NCBI RefSeq assembly: GCF_004359375.1
Contig: NZ_CP034726.1
Coordinates: 558,001 to 622,000 of the forward strand
Source of the DNA: Acetilactobacillus jinshanensis
Lineage (GTDB): Bacteria > Bacillota > Bacilli > Lactobacillales > Lactobacillaceae
Direction of reading: 5' to 3'
Length of the DNA: 64,000 nt
The position numbers and the translations under genes are program-made. Position 1 is the first letter of the stretch. Each line of letters opens with the position of its first letter. Positions 17,384-25,016 of this stretch are shown in pieces. Under the pieces are notes generated by a model. It was not told the origin of the DNA. It worked only from the letters and a program-made list of their open reading frames with translations, and made no database searches.

Positions 17384-18349
17384 ATGCGAATTGCCAGTTT
17401 AAGAAGTAATAACCCAAAGAACATCAAGATAGCCGAACAAGCCCATGAAAATTGGAAACATGCCGATAATATTCGTGATCAAGGGCTAAATCCGAAACCG
17501 AAAGATATCATTAAACACACTAATCTAGAGTACGGACCTGATAAAAAACATAATTTAATCGATGTCTATCGACCAGCCAACGCTAAGATCGGTAAGTTGC
17601 CATTAATTATCGATATGCACGGCAAAGGTTTTGTCTATGGATCCCGGAAGACGTATCAATTCTACTGTATGCACCTAGCACGAGCCGGATTTGAAGTGGT
17701 CAGCTATGATTACCGACTGGCACCGAAATACCCGTTCCCCTGTGCATGGGACGACACTCAGATGGCTGTTCGGTGGTGCGTTAAGAACGCCTATCGATAT
17801 GGCTTTGATCTCCAGCACGTCTTCATAATTGGTGACAGTGCTGGTGCTAACTTGGCCGAAGAATACCTAACTTTATACACTAACCCAATCGCCGCAGCTA
17901 AATTCGATTTTAAGCGCCCGCCAATTAATATTATGGGTGGCGTTTTTAACTGTGGTGTTTTCTTTATCAATAAGATCCTTGGTTACGTCAATCCGGTCGA
18001 AAGTACGTATTATACACACCAGGTTACTCAACATTACCCGGATTTCGTTCACATCGATAACTACATTAAGCGACCGTTCCTACCAGTCTTTGTCCAGACG
18101 GCATCCGATGACGACATGATCAACCAGTCGTTCCGCATGGATCAACTATTAATCGACCATGAGATTCCTCACCTCTATAAGATCTACGGTAGTGATGATT
18201 TCCCTCGTGAGCATGATTTTCAGATTGATCAAAGTGACCCGATCGCTGATCGATGTGACGATGATGAACTTAGTTTCTTTAAACGGTTACTGAAAAGGGA
18301 AAACGTCCAGAACCTTAACGAAAAGCAGTTATCCCAGATTACGATTTAA
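17384..18349 (+). CDS. Alpha/beta hydrolase of the hormone-sensitive-lipase (family IV) type
   Basis: A carboxylesterase-like enzyme of 321 residues, probably cytoplasmic. The oxyanion-hole motif is HGKG (79-82), where HGGG is usual. The nucleophile is S152 in GDSAGAN, and the likely acid and base are D244 (SDDD) and H277 (REHDF). DYRLAPKYPFP at 109-119 is a family signature. An in-frame ATG at 17357 is rejected because AAAAGGAG precedes 17384. The cre-like site suggests sugar-dependent control shared with the following MFS gene. Substrate unknown. Confidence 0.9.
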   Translation: MRIASLRSNNPKNIKIAEQAHENWKHADNIRDQGLNPKPKDIIKHTNLEYGPDKKHNLIDVYRPANAKIGKLPLIIDMHGKGFVYGSRKTYQFYCMHLARAGFEVVSYDYRLAPKYPFPCAWDDTQMAVRWCVKNAYRYGFDLQHVFIIGDSAGANLAEEYLTLYTNPIAAAKFDFKRPPINIMGGVFNCGVFFINKILGYVNPVESTYYTHQVTQHYPDFVHIDNYIKRPFLPVFVQTASDDDMINQSFRMDQLLIDHEIPHLYKIYGSDDFPREHDFQIDQSDPIADRCDDDELSFFKRLLKRENVQNLNEKQLSQITI

Positions 18350-18366
18350 TCACTAGATAGCCAATT

Positions 18367-18404
18367 AATCCCCATCGCGAAAATATAATTTCGTGATGGG
18401 GATT
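18367..18404 (+). terminator. Hydrolase terminator
   Basis: A 16-bp stem with two G-T or mismatched positions (AATCCCCATCGCGAAA with TTTCGTGATGGGGATT) is followed by TTCTTT. Confidence 0.82.
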
Positions 18405-18458
18405 TTCTTTATATGACGTAAATCGACATCTCCGTTATGAAATATCAGCACCATAATA

Positions 18459-18472
18459 TGTAAGCGCTCCCA
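18459..18472 (+). promoter_or_regulatory. LacI-type operator (cre-like) upstream of the MFS gene
   Basis: TGTAAGCGCTCCCA fits the cre consensus at 13 of 14 positions and is followed by TAAGAT. It is the second copy of the module seen before the hydrolase; AAATCGACAT, ATC(A/G)GCACC and CCATAA(A/G)AT recur at nearly the same spacing. Confidence 0.6.
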
Positions 18473-18596
18473 TAAGATGATAACTGAATAGCAATCAGAT
18501 GACACTATTCTCATCATATTCATAATCTAACCACCGGCTTCTGGATCCAACCATGGAGTCGGCAATACATACACTTAAGAAAGGAGCGCAAGAGCC

Positions 18597-19886
18597 ATGA
18601 ATAAAGACGATGATTTGGATAGTCCGGTCAACAAGCGCAAGCGCGCAATCGTGTTTGGTGCGATACTGGTACCATCCCTAATTATTTCATCCGGGAAAGC
18701 CATCACCCCGGCGTTGCCACCGATGTTAAAGTACTTCTCGAATGTTCCAATTAGTATCTTTGATTTAATCAGTACGGCTCAACAATTATCTGCACTGATT
18801 ACACTGTTTATCTCGATTTGGGTTGCCAAAAAGATTGGGATTAAACGAACGATTGGCTTAGGTATTTTAATTACTGCAGTCTTAGGTATTTTGCCAGCCT
18901 TCAGTGATAACTTTATTTTCATTCTGTTAACACGAATTGGTTGGGGCCTTGGTCTAGGTCTATTGAATGCCCTAGCAATTGATTCAATTAACATTTACTT
19001 CCGTTACGATGAACGGACACGAATCAGAATGTCTGGTTACCGTACCGCGATGGAACCGTTAGGCCAATGTGTATTGGATATTCTGATGGGCCTGCTAGTA
19101 ATGATTAACTGGCACCTGTCATTCCTGTCATATGGTTTGATCTTCCTGATCTTAATTTACTTCTGGAAAGACTTTCCAACTAAATATGATAAGGATGTTA
19201 CTGCAACCAAAGCCGTTAAGACCGGTAAAGCTAAAGCCCCTAAGTTATCCAAGAAGCATGTCTTTCATTTGGTTAGCTTAGTCTGTGGTCTATCATTCTT
19301 AATGATCTTCATGGTCATGGCCAACGTTTGTTGCTTTATCGAAGTTCCAAATTTAATTCATTTCTTACATATCGGTAACCCTGGTGAAGCCGGTTTGATC
19401 ATCGGTCTAAACACCATCTTCGCAACGTTCGTTAACGCTAGTTTCGGTCATATCTATGGCTGGATCCACCGTTACACCGTTACTGCCGGTGTCATTATGA
19501 TCGCCATTGGTACCATCCTAGAAGCTACTGCTAGTAACATCTGGATGTTAGCACTTGGTGCTATTTGTTCAGGAATGGCATTCCCAATGTTCGGTACTTA
19601 TTCATACGCCTTAGTTGGTCGAGTTGTTCCAGTTAAGTACGAAACCTTTACGATTTCAATCTTAATCACTGGATCTAACTTAGGTTCATTCTTAGGACCT
19701 TTAGGTACCCACTACTTAGGAATCTTCATGAACCCAACCAACTCATTAGTTGGCATCATCCGTCATTCGTTCGTTGTCATGTTCATCATCAGTGTGATTA
19801 CGGTAATCGTTATGACGACTTTCCAAGCCATCAGCAGTTACCACAAACATGCTAAGAAGATGCGTGCACAGCGAGCAAATGCTTAA
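18597..19886 (+). CDS. MFS transporter
   Basis: Major facilitator superfamily permease of 429 residues with about 12 membrane helices and a basic, Asp-rich cytoplasmic N-terminus. The helix 2-3 loop reads AKKIGIKRTIGLG, which fits the MFS motif A pattern. The central loop (about residues 200-218) is Lys-rich. The start ATG has GAAAGGAG 10 bases upstream. It is monocistronic but shares the operator module with the hydrolase gene, so the two may serve uptake or efflux and hydrolysis of one compound. Substrate unknown. Confidence 0.88.
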   Translation: MNKDDDLDSPVNKRKRAIVFGAILVPSLIISSGKAITPALPPMLKYFSNVPISIFDLISTAQQLSALITLFISIWVAKKIGIKRTIGLGILITAVLGILPAFSDNFIFILLTRIGWGLGLGLLNALAIDSINIYFRYDERTRIRMSGYRTAMEPLGQCVLDILMGLLVMINWHLSFLSYGLIFLILIYFWKDFPTKYDKDVTATKAVKTGKAKAPKLSKKHVFHLVSLVCGLSFLMIFMVMANVCCFIEVPNLIHFLHIGNPGEAGLIIGLNTIFATFVNASFGHIYGWIHRYTVTAGVIMIAIGTILEATASNIWMLALGAICSGMAFPMFGTYSYALVGRVVPVKYETFTISILITGSNLGSFLGPLGTHYLGIFMNPTNSLVGIIRHSFVVMFIISVITVIVMTTFQAISSYHKHAKKMRAQRANA

Positions 19887-19916
19887 TTAAGGTTACACAT
19901 TATTTACCCCATTATT

Positions 19917-19958
19917 AAAAATAAGGAGCATTGCTTAAGAACAACGCTCCTTATTTTT
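19917..19958. terminator. Bidirectional terminator between MFS and membrane protein
   Basis: A perfect 13-bp stem (AAAAATAAGGAGC with GCTCCTTATTTTT) serves both converging genes. Confidence 0.88.
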
Positions 19959-20328
19959 ACATAATTTTTGCTGTATGCTCCGCTAATTTCAGATCGATCA
20001 TACACGCAATTTGAATGAATAACGCTGGTGCTAAATTAACTAAAATGTTATTCTTAGGCGTAATCAAAAAGACCTTACAGATCATTAACGAGAAAAACGA
20101 GATTCGGACGAACATCGGTGCTAATTTCTTGAATGCTTTGTTAGGATTATTAGCAACACGATAAACAACGATGAAGCCAGCAACAACACAAATTAAAAAA
20201 TACAGTGCTAACATGTAATACAAATAACTGGCGCTAGTGTTTAAATTCGAATCAATAATTAGGCCATCCGTTAAAACGGCAAGAATTAGTAAAAACATGA
20301 TCGCAGTAGATTTAATAGTTTTAAGCAT
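19957..20328 (-). CDS. Small four-helix membrane protein, unknown function
   Basis: 123 residues with four hydrophobic helices (about 8-26, 33-56, 69-88 and 94-110) and a short basic linker VANNPNKAFKKLAP. Family not recognised. ATG has an AAAGGA ribosome binding site. The stop codon lies within the bidirectional terminator stem. No link with neighbours is evident. Confidence 0.75.
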   Translation of the reverse strand: MLKTIKSTAIMFLLILAVLTDGLIIDSNLNTSASYLYYMLALYFLICVVAGFIVVYRVANNPNKAFKKLAPMFVRISFFSLMICKVFLITPKNNILVNLAPALFIQIACMIDLKLAEHTAKIM

Positions 20329-20415
20329 GGTTGAAGAGTCCTTTTACTAATTAATTATAACCCAGTATACCAATCAACACGGCATCCCCCCTACTATCAA
20401 CACACATTCATAATC

Positions 20416-20436
20416 ACGATAATCTATTCTTATCGT
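20416..20436 (+). promoter_or_regulatory. Leader hairpin before the first small membrane peptide
   Basis: A perfect 7-bp stem (ACGATAA with TTATCGT) has the loop TCTATTC. It ends five bases before the strong ribosome binding site of the next gene. Confidence 0.45.
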
Positions 20437-20456
20437 AGATGGGGGTGTCAGAATTG

Positions 20457-20609
20457 ATGTTTATAGTTCTCATCGTCTGCACAATTATATTTATTACGTT
20501 GATTAGCTACATTTGTTACCGTTGTCCGATTTCATGGCCAACGTTCTTAACGTTCTTAGGCTCAATCGTCGTCTACGGTGTCATTTTGATTGTTTGCGCA
20601 TCGGTGTGA
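20457..20609 (+). CDS. 50-residue membrane peptide
   Basis: The peptide has two hydrophobic helices (MFIVLIVCTIIFITLISYI and GSIVVYGVILIVCASV) separated by a short polar hinge with CYRCPISW. GGGGGTG lies 10 bases before the ATG. It resembles in layout the 54-residue peptide encoded 82 bp downstream. Family not recognised; regulatory membrane peptide, toxin or holin-like roles are possible but not supported. Confidence 0.6.
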   Translation: MFIVLIVCTIIFITLISYICYRCPISWPTFLTFLGSIVVYGVILIVCASV

Positions 20610-20653
20610 TAAATCGCCCATACAAGACTTAACATATCACCATGTATCCAACT

Positions 20654-20676
20654 AGTGCTCAGACTATTCTGACACT
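20654..20676 (+). promoter_or_regulatory. Leader hairpin before the second small membrane peptide
   Basis: AGTGCTCAG pairs with CTGACACT (one bulge) around the loop ACTATT. As in the first copy, the sequence CTATTCT spans the loop and the hairpin ends just before the ribosome binding site, although the stem sequence differs. Confidence 0.45.
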
Positions 20677-20690
20677 GGGAGGTGCGTAGG

Positions 20691-20855
20691 ATGCTAGGTT
20701 TCGTATTACTTGTTATCTGTGCAACGCTAGCTGCTTGGTTGACGGTTCACGTAATTCACAGTCGGCATCCCGGTTTTATGCGATACACAGGTATGATAGT
20801 CGGTGTAACGATATTGTGCGCTTTGATGCTTAGCATCTGTCAAGCATTCCCATAG
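20691..20855 (+). CDS. 54-residue membrane peptide
   Basis: Two hydrophobic segments (LGFVLLVICATLAAWLTV and MIVGVTILCALMLSIC) are joined by a His/Arg-rich hinge (HSRHPGFMRY). It starts at ATG with GGGAGGTG 6 bases upstream. The gene is probably co-transcribed with the preceding 50-residue peptide and is followed by a strong terminator. Function unknown. Confidence 0.6.
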   Translation: MLGFVLLVICATLAAWLTVHVIHSRHPGFMRYTGMIVGVTILCALMLSICQAFP

Positions 20856-20871
20856 CGTTCCTTTTATAAGT

Positions 20872-20905
20872 GAAAAGCACGCTCCAAAAATGAAGCGTGC
20901 TTTTC
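20872..20905. terminator. Bidirectional terminator
   Basis: A perfect 12-bp stem (GAAAAGCACGCT with AGCGTGCTTTTC) lies between the small-peptide unit and the converging unknown gene. Confidence 0.85.
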
Positions 20906-20925
20906 TTTATCTTAATTATTAATTT

Positions 20926-21729
20926 TTACTTGAAGCCGTACTTCTTGTACTGCTGATTACACAAAATCAAATACTGCATAAAGAACGGCTGAAGGTTAAC
21001 GATTTCTTTGAATTTACCGGTAACGTTAAACGGTGTATGATGACTATTCTTTTCCACATTCGACTTCTTACAGTAATTACTGTAGATAACGTCGTTATCG
21101 GTGAATTTGAAGTTGTCAGTTTCCATATTAACGTAAACGTTAAAGATTGCGTATTCGTCCTTTTTACTGGTAATTAAGTCCTTTGGTTGACGAACTTCAA
21201 CCTTAGCAACGAAGACGTCCATCTTCTTCTGGGACGGATCAACGTTAATTTCGTTCAACGGTGACTTCTTATCAGACTGCGTCTTAGCAAAGGATTGACC
21301 ACCTTTGATCAAGGCGTCCTGAATCTGCTGTTCCAATTCGGATAAGTGCGGGTAACGGCTTAAGAACTTAAGAACCATCACATCATGTTTACGGTGTTTC
21401 TTTTCAATCTTCTTCTGATCAGCCATCTTTTTAGCGACATTCTTAAAGTCTGGATCATTAATTTCGACGAACTGCCACATCTTCTTGCGCCATTCGTCAT
21501 TACTGTACAAGTCACCTAAAGTACTGGCTAGTTCACTATTGGAGCCGGTAGCCTTATAAGTATCCTTTAAATACTTAGCCGAATCGATCCCGAACATGAA
21601 CTGAGCCCCCTGAATAATCATCAGAACACCCTTACCAGTACTTTCGGACGACGGATTAACTTTTTCTAAATAATGTAAGCCACTGATAATTTGACGGTAG
21701 CCCATTTTCTTCCAAAGATTATTAACCAT
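20926..21729 (-). CDS. Unknown 267-residue protein
   Basis: I do not recognise the family. The protein is soluble and charged. The N-terminal half is helical (GYRQIISGLHYLEKV ... FGIDSAKYLKDTYK), with a Lys-rich stretch at about residues 106-120. The C-terminal half has beta-type strands (KMDVFVAKVEVRQP, EYAIFNVYVNMET). No signal peptide or membrane helix is seen. The ATG at 21729 is preferred to an upstream TTG at 21744, because that TTG belongs to the ribosome binding site (TTGGAGAATAATCGT then ATG). Confidence 0.75.
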   Translation of the reverse strand: MVNNLWKKMGYRQIISGLHYLEKVNPSSESTGKGVLMIIQGAQFMFGIDSAKYLKDTYKATGSNSELASTLGDLYSNDEWRKKMWQFVEINDPDFKNVAKKMADQKKIEKKHRKHDVMVLKFLSRYPHLSELEQQIQDALIKGGQSFAKTQSDKKSPLNEINVDPSQKKMDVFVAKVEVRQPKDLITSKKDEYAIFNVYVNMETDNFKFTDNDVIYSNYCKKSNVEKNSHHTPFNVTGKFKEIVNLQPFFMQYLILCNQQYKKYGFK

Positions 21730-21856
21730 ACGATTATTCTCCAATTTTGCTTATATTTATATCTAGCAAAAGTCATTATACCTAACTATTAGCGTGATTA
21801 ACATACTTTAGCACTCATTTTTAGGAAAAATTCACTGAAACTGGGTAAAAGAAAAA

Positions 21857-21878
21857 CACGCTAAATAAATTTAACGTG
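21857..21878 (-). terminator. SDR terminator
   Basis: On the minus strand CACGTTAAAT and ATTTAGCGTG form a stem followed by TTTTTCTTTT. A second stem nearer the gene (21908-21917 with 21937-21946, GAATTC arms) has no T-run and may be a processing or stability element. Confidence 0.72.
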
Positions 21879-21965
21879 CCATTCAAATTATTCAAGATTA
21901 AGCTAATGAATTCTCTCTATAAATTTTTGTTTTCAAGAGGGAATTCCGTCAGGGAGAAACATTAA

Positions 21966-22781
<816 letters not shown>

Positions 22782-22864
22782 TTAGTGTATGCTGATTCCG
22801 CCCCGTTGCAACAATTTAAGCTTGCACGATTAATTACCACTTGAATTAATTGATGGCAATAGAA

Positions 22865-22892
22865 AAAGGCCTCATTTTGCAATGAGACCTTT
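22865..22892. terminator. Terminator of the DUF262 gene
   Basis: A 12-bp stem with one mismatch (AAAGGCCTCATT with AATGAGACCTTT) around a TTGC loop. It serves the minus strand with a short T-tract and lies between two minus-strand genes. Confidence 0.72.
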
Positions 22893-22934
22893 AACTTTCG
22901 ATAATATAATGTTGATTATACACCCTATTTTTAA

Positions 22935-24680
22935 TTACCAAATCTTAGCAAAATCATCAGCGACATGATGCTGACGCTGCCTAACCACTTCAGTAATACC
23001 ATGGCCTTGATCAAGGGCTTTCTTTACATAAGTATATAATTGACGATTATATTTTAGTTTAGACTTATCTAGTAACTCTAATTTATGATCTAACGTCTTA
23101 ATTTGTTCTGGCTTTAGAGATGCTTCAACTAAAACATCATTACCGAGCGAATTAAGTAAACCACCATCAACCGTTTCACTTAAATGCATTAACATAAATG
23201 ATGGGTTTCGTTTACTCCTAAATAATGAATTGTAAATTGAATCTTTTGTCTTGAAATCATTACTCTCGTAACGATAAATGTTAGCAATAATAAATGCAAT
23301 AGTAGAAAATCGTAAGGATCCCGGTTTAGTTAATGGTTCATTATAACTCATGCACATTTGCTTAGAACTATACAATTGTCCCTGGATTTTCCGATTTTCT
23401 TTTATAGCGTGAGCTTTAATCGTCTGAATACTTGGTGCATTTGACCATATTTCACTGGATACCTTATTAAAGTGAGGACGATTATTGTGCTTTAAACTTC
23501 TTTGAACTGAAATCTTTAAAAGGACTTTAAAGACACTTCTAATTGCTTGTTTGCTATATTTACGATAGTGCATAGCAAGAATTACGTTATAGAAATAATG
23601 TTCACCCATGTCTTGGAGCATCATATTTTGATGAGCTATATCAGGCATTTGAAGATGCTTAACACTTTTTGGTCTCTGAAGTTCCTTAAATGTCGACGCT
23701 AAAATGAGTGTTTCATCAATCATTTGTTTGGCTTCAGATGGTGTTGAAATATTATTATCAACCCGATTTACAAGTGATGAATTCGATGTCGACATGCCAA
23801 GCTTAGCTTCACAATAAATACTTAAATAATAAGGGATTGTATCCATATCATCAAACACCGCAGACATTTGAGTAAATTTACCCATTCCGGTCTTCATTTC
23901 TTCGGAACTATCTTCACTTAGTAATGCTGCTAAATAACTCTTAACTAAATCTTGAGGAGCTAATTGAACACCAGTACTGTTAATCGACTCGTAAATTGAT
24001 TGAGCTTGTCGCCGATCGGTTGTAAGGATTCTAGCAACTTTAACATTATTGCATAAATTATGATAAGCCGTATATAAGTATTTAGCCTGTTCTTCATAAT
24101 TCATATCTTGTAATTTATGGCCGATGATTCTGGAAAGAACTCGATGAACACTATTTAAACGATAAACACTATCCTTTTTACCCTTATTATAGAAAGCAGC
24201 ATAATGATGATGGCCATCATCAATCAGCATCCCTTTTAAATAAGCTATAAATCGTCTTGATTCATTATCAGTACCATTCGGAATTGACAAAGGAATTTGC
24301 TTCCGTGAACCCCTATACAATAAATCATTCATATTGTTTTTAGCGGTAAAAACTAACTTATATGCCGATTTAGTTCCTTCATTATTACGATCATGTTTGT
24401 TTTCTAAGTTAATTGCACGATTCCGTAATAGCGCTATCAGAGCTAATCCTGAAATTTCACGATTACCACCATCAATAAGATATATATCATTTGTAGGTAC
24501 TCTCAGTAGCGTCATACTTCCTAAGAAGCATTCCTTTTCCTTGCCAGACATTACGTCCAACATATCTTCTGCAAAACGTTGACCATTTTTGGCATCCCAT
24601 TCAAACGGACGTTGATAAGCTACCAATATTTTTGGTGATTTTATAGCACTGCTATATGTTATAATATCAGTGAATAACAT
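22935..24680 (-). CDS. DUF262-family protein, GmrSD-like, with divergent motif
   Basis: 581 residues. The N-terminal part fits the DUF262/ParB-like fold of GmrS-type enzymes: YQRPFEW at 22-28 and LIDGGNREISGLALI at 68-82, where the family usually has DGQQR. A second family block, IYESINSTGVQLAPQDLVKSYL, is split here for length: IYESINSTG followed by VQLAPQDLVKSYL. No HNH (DUF1524) nuclease motif is visible in the C-terminal half. Related proteins act as type IV restriction or other anti-phage factors. The gene stands alone, so defence is only a possibility. ATG has a weak AAGAAAG ribosome binding site. Confidence 0.72.
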   Translation of the reverse strand: MLFTDIITYSSAIKSPKILVAYQRPFEWDAKNGQRFAEDMLDVMSGKEKECFLGSMTLLRVPTNDIYLIDGGNREISGLALIALLRNRAINLENKHDRNNEGTKSAYKLVFTAKNNMNDLLYRGSRKQIPLSIPNGTDNESRRFIAYLKGMLIDDGHHHYAAFYNKGKKDSVYRLNSVHRVLSRIIGHKLQDMNYEEQAKYLYTAYHNLCNNVKVARILTTDRRQAQSIYESINSTGVQLAPQDLVKSYLAALLSEDSSEEMKTGMGKFTQMSAVFDDMDTIPYYLSIYCEAKLGMSTSNSSLVNRVDNNISTPSEAKQMIDETLILASTFKELQRPKSVKHLQMPDIAHQNMMLQDMGEHYFYNVILAMHYRKYSKQAIRSVFKVLLKISVQRSLKHNNRPHFNKVSSEIWSNAPSIQTIKAHAIKENRKIQGQLYSSKQMCMSYNEPLTKPGSLRFSTIAFIIANIYRYESNDFKTKDSIYNSLFRSKRNPSFMLMHLSETVDGGLLNSLGNDVLVEASLKPEQIKTLDHKLELLDKSKLKYNRQLYTYVKKALDQGHGITEVVRQRQHHVADDFAKIW

Positions 24681-25016
24681 TAAATCAGTTCTTTCTTGAA
24701 GATGTTATTCAAATAAATTTACTTTTGCGCGTCAGAAAGCAATTTCTGGCGCGCTTTTACTATACCATTTCATGAAAATTAATTAAACTTTGATGCTGTT
24801 TAACACAGTATTTCTTGCATAATTTTACTGAATAAATATCAGACATCATTAATATATCAACAATTATTTTAATAAATTGCAATACTTTTCATTAAATAGC
24901 ATGAAATCCTCTGCTATTTCGCGATATTTTTTGACATTATTTAAATAATTTTCCAAACAAAAAAGACCCACCTTTCACAGTGAATCTTCATAAAACATCT
25001 AATTATTTAATTCTTA
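24681..25016. other. Intergenic region between the DUF262 gene and the giant gene
   Basis: This AT-rich gap holds two stems. One is a 12-bp GC-rich hairpin with one mismatch (24727-24738 with 24743-24754, GCGCGTCAGAAA arm), followed by TTTTAC on the plus strand, where no gene precedes it; on the minus strand it would sit in the DUF262 leader. The other is the giant-gene terminator. No further gene is seen. Confidence 0.5.
24963..24988 (-). terminator. Terminator of the giant surface-protein gene
   Basis: On the minus strand AAGATTCAC pairs with GTGGGTCTT, followed by TTTTTTGTTT, 29 bp after the stop codon. Confidence 0.85.

Noticed and set aside
18498-18515. Third hairpin with an ACTATTC loop upstream of the MFS gene
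   Set aside because: It is about 80 bp from the start and not followed by a ribosome binding site. A 7-base match is expected a few times in 64 kb by chance, so it was not joined to the small-peptide hairpins.
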